Origin: Sthenelais limicola | Taxonomy: Eukaryota > Annelida > Polychaeta > Phyllodocida > Sigalionidae | Reading direction: 5' to 3' | Length of the DNA: 64,000 nucleotides | NCBI GenBank assembly: GCA_942159475.1 | Contig: OW804094.1 | Location: 16,985,708-17,049,707, forward strand | Shown here: in pieces, positions 49,001 to 55,000 of the stretch | How positions within the stretch are numbered: the stretch's first letter is position 1 | Layout of the letters: every line of letters begins with the position of its first letter | Notes under the pieces: generated by a model | What the model was told of the DNA's origin: nothing | Databases searched by the model: none | Seen by the model: the letters and a program-made list of their open reading frames with translations, nothing else | Translations under genes and position numbers: made by a program

Positions 49001-52000
49001 TGTTCTAACCCATGTACCATCCACTCTATACCTTATATAGATCTACAAGCAGGGTCTGTATGGACAGAAGTATGTGTGGCTGTACTGTGTTCTAACCCAT
49101 GTACCCTATACCTTATATAGATCTACAAGCAGGGTCTGTATGGACAGAAGTATGTGTGGCTGTACTGTACTGTGTTCTAACCCATGTACCTTATACCTTA
49201 TACAGATCTACAAGCAGGGTCTGTATGGACAGAAGTATGTGTGGCTGTACTGTGTTCTAACCCATGCACCCTATACCTTATACAGATCTACAAGCAGGGT
49301 CTGTATGGACAGAAGTATGTGTGGCTGTACTGTGTTCTAACCCATGTACCCTATACCTTATACAGATCTACAAGCAGGGCCTGTATGGACAGAAGTATGT
49401 GTGGCTGTACTGTACTGTGTTCTAACCCATGTACCCTATACCTTATACAGATCTACAAGCAGGGGCTGTATGGACAGAAGTATGTGTGGCTGTACTGTGT
49501 TCTAACCCATGTACCCTATACCTTATACAGATCTACAAGCAGGGTCTGTATGGACAGAAGTATGTGTGGCTGTACTGTACTGTGTTCTAACCCATGTACC
49601 CTATACCTTATACAGATCTACAAGCAGGGGCTGTATGGACAGAAGTATGTGTGGCTGTACTGTGTTCTAACCCATGTACCCTATACCTTATACAGATCTA
49701 CAAGCAGGGTCTGTATGGACAGAAGTATGTGTGGCTGTACTGTACTGTGTTCTAACCCATGTACCCTATACCTTATATAGATCTACAAGCAGGGGTTGTA
49801 TGGACAGAAGTATGTGTGGGTGGTGAGCGGCTTCTCCTCCGTTACCTGGTGGAGAGATGACCACCTGGCGGCCACAGGGTGCACCATTGAGCAGCTCACC
49901 CAGGCAGCTGAGGGTATATTTAGCACTATACCTGCCACCACAAACCACAAGGTTGAGAAGGGTAAGCTGGATATTTATAAACAATTCTAATACATTTGTA
50001 TCTTTTATCACACAAGCTGTCCAATGATAAAGATCCAGATTTTCTATTTCTGCACTCACACACATACACATTTTTCTACAGTCCAAATTCTTTGTCACAA
50101 TTGTAGGAATGTAATTATATTTAGAGAAACATTGTCTTGACTTATCGTAACGCGGAATTATGTATGTATGTAAATTATGAGTTTACGACATAGAACCGGA
50201 AGTAGCGAAAGTAGTAAAATCAAATATGGCGACCCGCAAAGACTTGTGCGAAGCTTGGTATGTGATAAATTGTGTTTATTCTGATATATTGGTTTGATAT
50301 TATGGTTCACTCCCGTTGTCCTGAATGTTTTTGCCACACGATTCATAGAGTATATGGAATTTTTGTGGTGGAAAAATGTATTGCATATATTTTATGTTGT
50401 TTTTATATCACACGCTTGAACGAATCTGTATCTTATAGTTATAGTGTGTGACAGCAATGTCGATGTATCGACTAGCAGAGGTTTCAAGGTGATATGTTTT
50501 AACGTATGTAGTTTGTACAGTAAATTGGATTATATCAAAATGGAATATTCAAATGGCATGTATGACATCGTTGCTATAGTAGACAGCTGGTTATATCAGG
50601 ATATAACTGACAGTATGCTGTATGTGAAAGGTTTTAAATTTATAAGGCAAGATAGATCTGGAATACGAGGATGTGGTATCATACTATACTATAGGGATGA
50701 CTATAAGGTTAAGAAAGTTAGACCCAGATAGTATAGAAGTATTGACATGTAAAGTCAAGCCAGGTATGAATAAGTTCACGGTTACTTCGCCAATCTTCTC
50801 AAATAACCCACATTTCATACGAAAATAAAGTTCAAAATACAGCTCAACCTAACCAAACCGATTGCTAGAATCAATGTTATGCCGAATATACTTGAATGTA
50901 CCTAGTATTGACCAAATTGCAAGCTAATTTAGCAGAATTTACTAAATGTGTACAGCTGCCAATTGTACATTTTCTGAAAATCTTAACCATATATCCGTTT
51001 TGTAGAGGCCACCTATTGGATCGGTTAATGATTTCTTCCCGAAATATGGAAATGTACTGTCCCGAAGTGAAGAGAAAGGTTTAAAAAGAGTAGATTGATA
51101 GTATGTGGCGATATTAATATTGACATGAAAAACTCTAACTCAAATAGTAAGAGATTTCTGGCCTTGTTGGAATATTACAATCTTATTCAACATATTAATG
51201 TGAATCCAAAGATTTCCTTGAGGTCTAGCAGTAGAATAGATTTTATAGCTTCGAATTGATGAAATGTAAAGAAATGTGGGATGATTCTGGAGAATATTAG
51301 TGACCATCTACCAGTGTATTTGATTATAAAAAAAAGTAAAGGTGATGACACAGGTGATAGTAGTGACAGTTTTCTTGCCAGATCCACCAGTAATATGCAA
51401 TATAATAATAATATAAAATCAGGTTTGGACGAACTAGATCAGAATTATTGGTTGGATGAGGATATTGATGGTATATGTAATCATTTATTAGAGAATTTAA
51501 CACCAGTCCAGGGTAAATTATACCCCCTGGTTACTGTGAAGGCTAAGAGGAATGGTGATTTACATGATAGGGATTTGAAATGTCTGATACAACAAAAGAA
51601 TAGATTATTTAAGAAGGCAATTATCCCTAGGGATCCTGATGATTGGCAAGCTACGAGGCTAGTAAGAAACCAGGTAAAGAGTAAAATTGTGAAGGTTAGA
51701 TATGATTTAGTGAAAAATATCTGCAAACGATATTCCAGAAATGATTGAAAATTCTGGATGAAAATTTCAAACCTATTTGGGGTCAGCAAAAATAAGAGTG
51801 GTGGTGACGATCAGGTAATTACAGCAGACGATGAATGTCTAAAAGGTTTAGATGCTGTGAACTATATAAATAAGTTCTTCTGTAACATAGATTGGATTAG
51901 ATTAGATTAGAAAACTTTTATTTAGCATCTAAAGATGCCGTAAGTGAAGGGGAGATTCTCTCCAGCGTATGGGAGGTTTTCCACCCCTTATGGTTTTACA

Positions 52001-55000
52001 ATCTTCTATTGTAGAGGACAATATCGCTTCTATCATAGACCGAAGACGATTCTCTACAAATGGATACAGTTGTTAATTAAGATTTGTTATGCAATATGAC
52101 ATTGATTTTAAACAATAAGAGGTTGTAGTATAGAGAGGTCTCTCTGGTGACCTGTTTCATATCAGTTAATAATTTTAGAGATACATAGTTTGAGATTTAA
52201 AAGTGTCCACTTGGAGCTTTATATAAAATAATCATCATTCCATATATAGGATGTTTTGGCTTGCATTTTAATCATAGATCCTAAATCATCTCCTGATAAT
52301 ATCAATAACATTGTTGATGAATACCCAGAATTGTATTGGAATGAAGAAATAACCGAAAATGAAGTTATAAAGATTGTAGATGAAATTGATGTAACAAAAT
52401 CATCTGGGACGTTAGGTTTGAATACTACATTTGTAAGATATTCGATTTTAGCTTGCATTGATGGCTTTGTTTCTCTTTTGAATAAGATCAGGATATAAAC
52501 AGAACTACCCGGGATTCGAGGCAGGAGTGAATATTCACCGATGAATGGGTGAATCCAAGGGTTCCAAGGGTGAATCCAAGGGTGAATCAAGGGAGAATCC
52601 AAGGGTTGTTCTGTGTTTATTTCACCCCGCACACTAAACTCATGTTAAATTAACATGATCTACAGCGATTTTGAGAAATAAAATGTTAAATAATTAGTTC
52701 TTTAGCTTGATTCGCTTTGAAAACATGGCTCTGAATAAGGACCGGAACTGGCGAAGATCAGAAAGCACGCATGCACACAGTGTAAAACAAACTAGGTCAG
52801 CCGTGTATTGCCCGCGTGCAATGTCGCTTCAGTTACTGACCAGCTAAACAATATACACAGCCTATACTATGTTATTTCTATGGACTGAGCATATCGAGGG
52901 TGAAATAAGAAGGGATATTTCCCAAAGCTATGGAAGATTGCAATTTGTGCAGTAATTCCAAAGAAAAAGAATTCAAGATGTATAGATGATTTGAGATCTC
53001 CATTAGTCCTATTCTTGGTAAAACTCTTGAGAAGTTGGTTGCAAGAAAGTTAGAGGATCATTTATGTCAGATTGAATATTTGTACTGTCACCAATATGGA
53101 TTTAGGCCAGGCAAATGTATCGATAATGCAATGAATTGTTTTCTGGATAATGTTCTCAAAAACAAAGATGAAGGGGAAGATACTATTGCAATTTATTTTG
53201 ATTCATCTAAAGCCTTTAATTCGGTGAACATTGATATTCTTATGAAGAAATTAGGCGTGATAGGGGTAAGTGGATCTTTGTTGGAACTTCTAAGAACTTA
53301 CTCTGTTGGTAGGGAACAGTTTGTCAAAAACGGTGAATATATATCAGAGACCTTGCGCTTGAAAGCTGGCGTGACTCAAGGAAGTATCCTTGGGCCATTG
53401 CTCTTCATCTTGATGTATGTGACATAAGGGTCAGATTTTCAGAAAATGTACAATTGGCAGCCTTACACATTTAGGAAATTCTCCTGAATTAGGCAAAAAA
53501 GTGAAGAATACCGGGTATTATCTGAGTATATTTGGTATCACATTGATTTAAAGTATTAGTTCTGTTATGTTAAACTGCATTTTGAAGCTCATTTTTGTCT
53601 TAAATGAGGCTTATTTGAGAGAATTGGTGAAGGCGAATTGTACATTTTCTGAAAATCTGACCCATAAATTTCTCTGGTAAAATCATACTATACGCAGATG
53701 ATTGTCTACTACTCCATGCTATGAGAAATGATGAAGATCTATGTGAGATACAAGGAGATGTGTACTTTTCAATGGTTTGGTGAAACAAAATGGGTTAAAA
53801 ATAAATAGTCAGAAGACCAAAATGCAGAATTTTGTTGGTCAAAGGGGTAGAAGAAAGAATCTTGTTGTATATAATGAAGGGATTGCAATTGATTGTGTTG
53901 ATGAATTTAAGTATTTTGGTTTTTATTAGACTACCATCTTAACATGAAACAGCACATCAACTCTGTTTGTATTAAAGCAGGAAATTTAAAGAACAGACTG
54001 AGGAGAATAAGACACTATATCTCCAGAGATGTGGTGGCCTGTTTAATTTATAACACCTGCCAATAATTGAGTTTGGTAGTATTACGATTCATCTGGCTTG
54101 CAGGCAACAGTCTCGAAGACTACAGTTGTTACAGAACAATTGTCTACGCATCATATGCAATGTAAAATTGAGAGAAAATCAATGTATGACAAGTGTAGAG
54201 TTGCATAATTTGCGAGGGTTATTACCATTATGTTACAGACGGTTATGTAGGTGCATTTGTTTATTTTTAGCAGAGAAAGGTATAGAAGATGGGCAACAAC
54301 ATGGATACAACATTTTTTTTTAACGATTTTATTTCAACTGGGGAAGACATCTCCCAGTAAACTGGGTTATTCCAGCTTTTGGGTAACAGTGATTAAGATT
54401 TTAGCAAGATAAATAGATGATCCGTTAAGTAGGTCAATTATAAACTCATATGAGGGAATTTTTTAGGCAAACAACACATTCACTTGGAAAGTACTCCTGG
54501 GGATAGTCACTATCAAGAGTGTGACCCCACTTGTGAGAAGATCATTAATGAACATATCTGAGGACAGAATCTGTGTAAAGAACGGGTACCAAAGAACATA
54601 GTGGCTGAATTGCGAATTATATGATATAGTGAGAAAATCAGTGTTTGGGAAAAATGTAAAGTAACATGAGGGATCCGAATAGAGTTAGAGTAAGACAAAG
54701 GAAGAAGGAAGGAGGAAGGAGTTTGATAGGTAGAATTATTGCTATATGGAATGTAGTACCTGTAAATATAAAGAGGCTTGAAGATAAATATGCTTTTTCT
54801 GATAGTATTAAGAGGTTATGTGCAAAAACTTGCAGAGCCACTGAGGGTATTTGGGCTATACCAGACCCGCTGGCCTTTTGATGAATTTATTTAAAGAATA
54901 TGTCTTGTGATGCTTGCTTGTGCGTATACATTTTGTGGACTATTTTGATATATTTTGCATCAAATTTCAGGACTGTGTATCAAACATATTTATGCATTTC

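Larger units (their letters stand above)
50150..54890 (+). pseudogene. dead CR1/L2-like LINE, broken by five insertions
   Basis: Pieces in order: 5' region with ATGGCGACC (50227); endonuclease N-part 50444-50731 (FNVCSLYSKLDYI, DRSGIRGCGI); endonuclease C-part 51000-51748 (ISDHLPVYL); RT start 52256-52494; RT core 52915-53427 (YGFRPGKC, FDSSKAF, GVTQGSILGPLLFI); YADD box and beyond 53664-54307; C-terminal tail 54662-54880 (IAIWNVVPVNIKRL). Stops and frameshifts lie between and within pieces. Insertions are MITE-A copy 14, a SINE-like piece, a 415-bp block, MITE-A copy 15 and a second SINE-like piece. It is not functional. Clade assignment is by motif style only. Confidence 0.85.

Noticed and set aside
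49184..49780. 198-codon open frame over the exon 7 array as a separate gene
   Set aside because: It only reads the 165-bp super-repeat through; all copies derive from an exon start plus intron sequence.
48850..49780. CRISPR-like array
   Set aside because: Tandem units are adjacent copies with no unique spacers, and each carries an exon acceptor.
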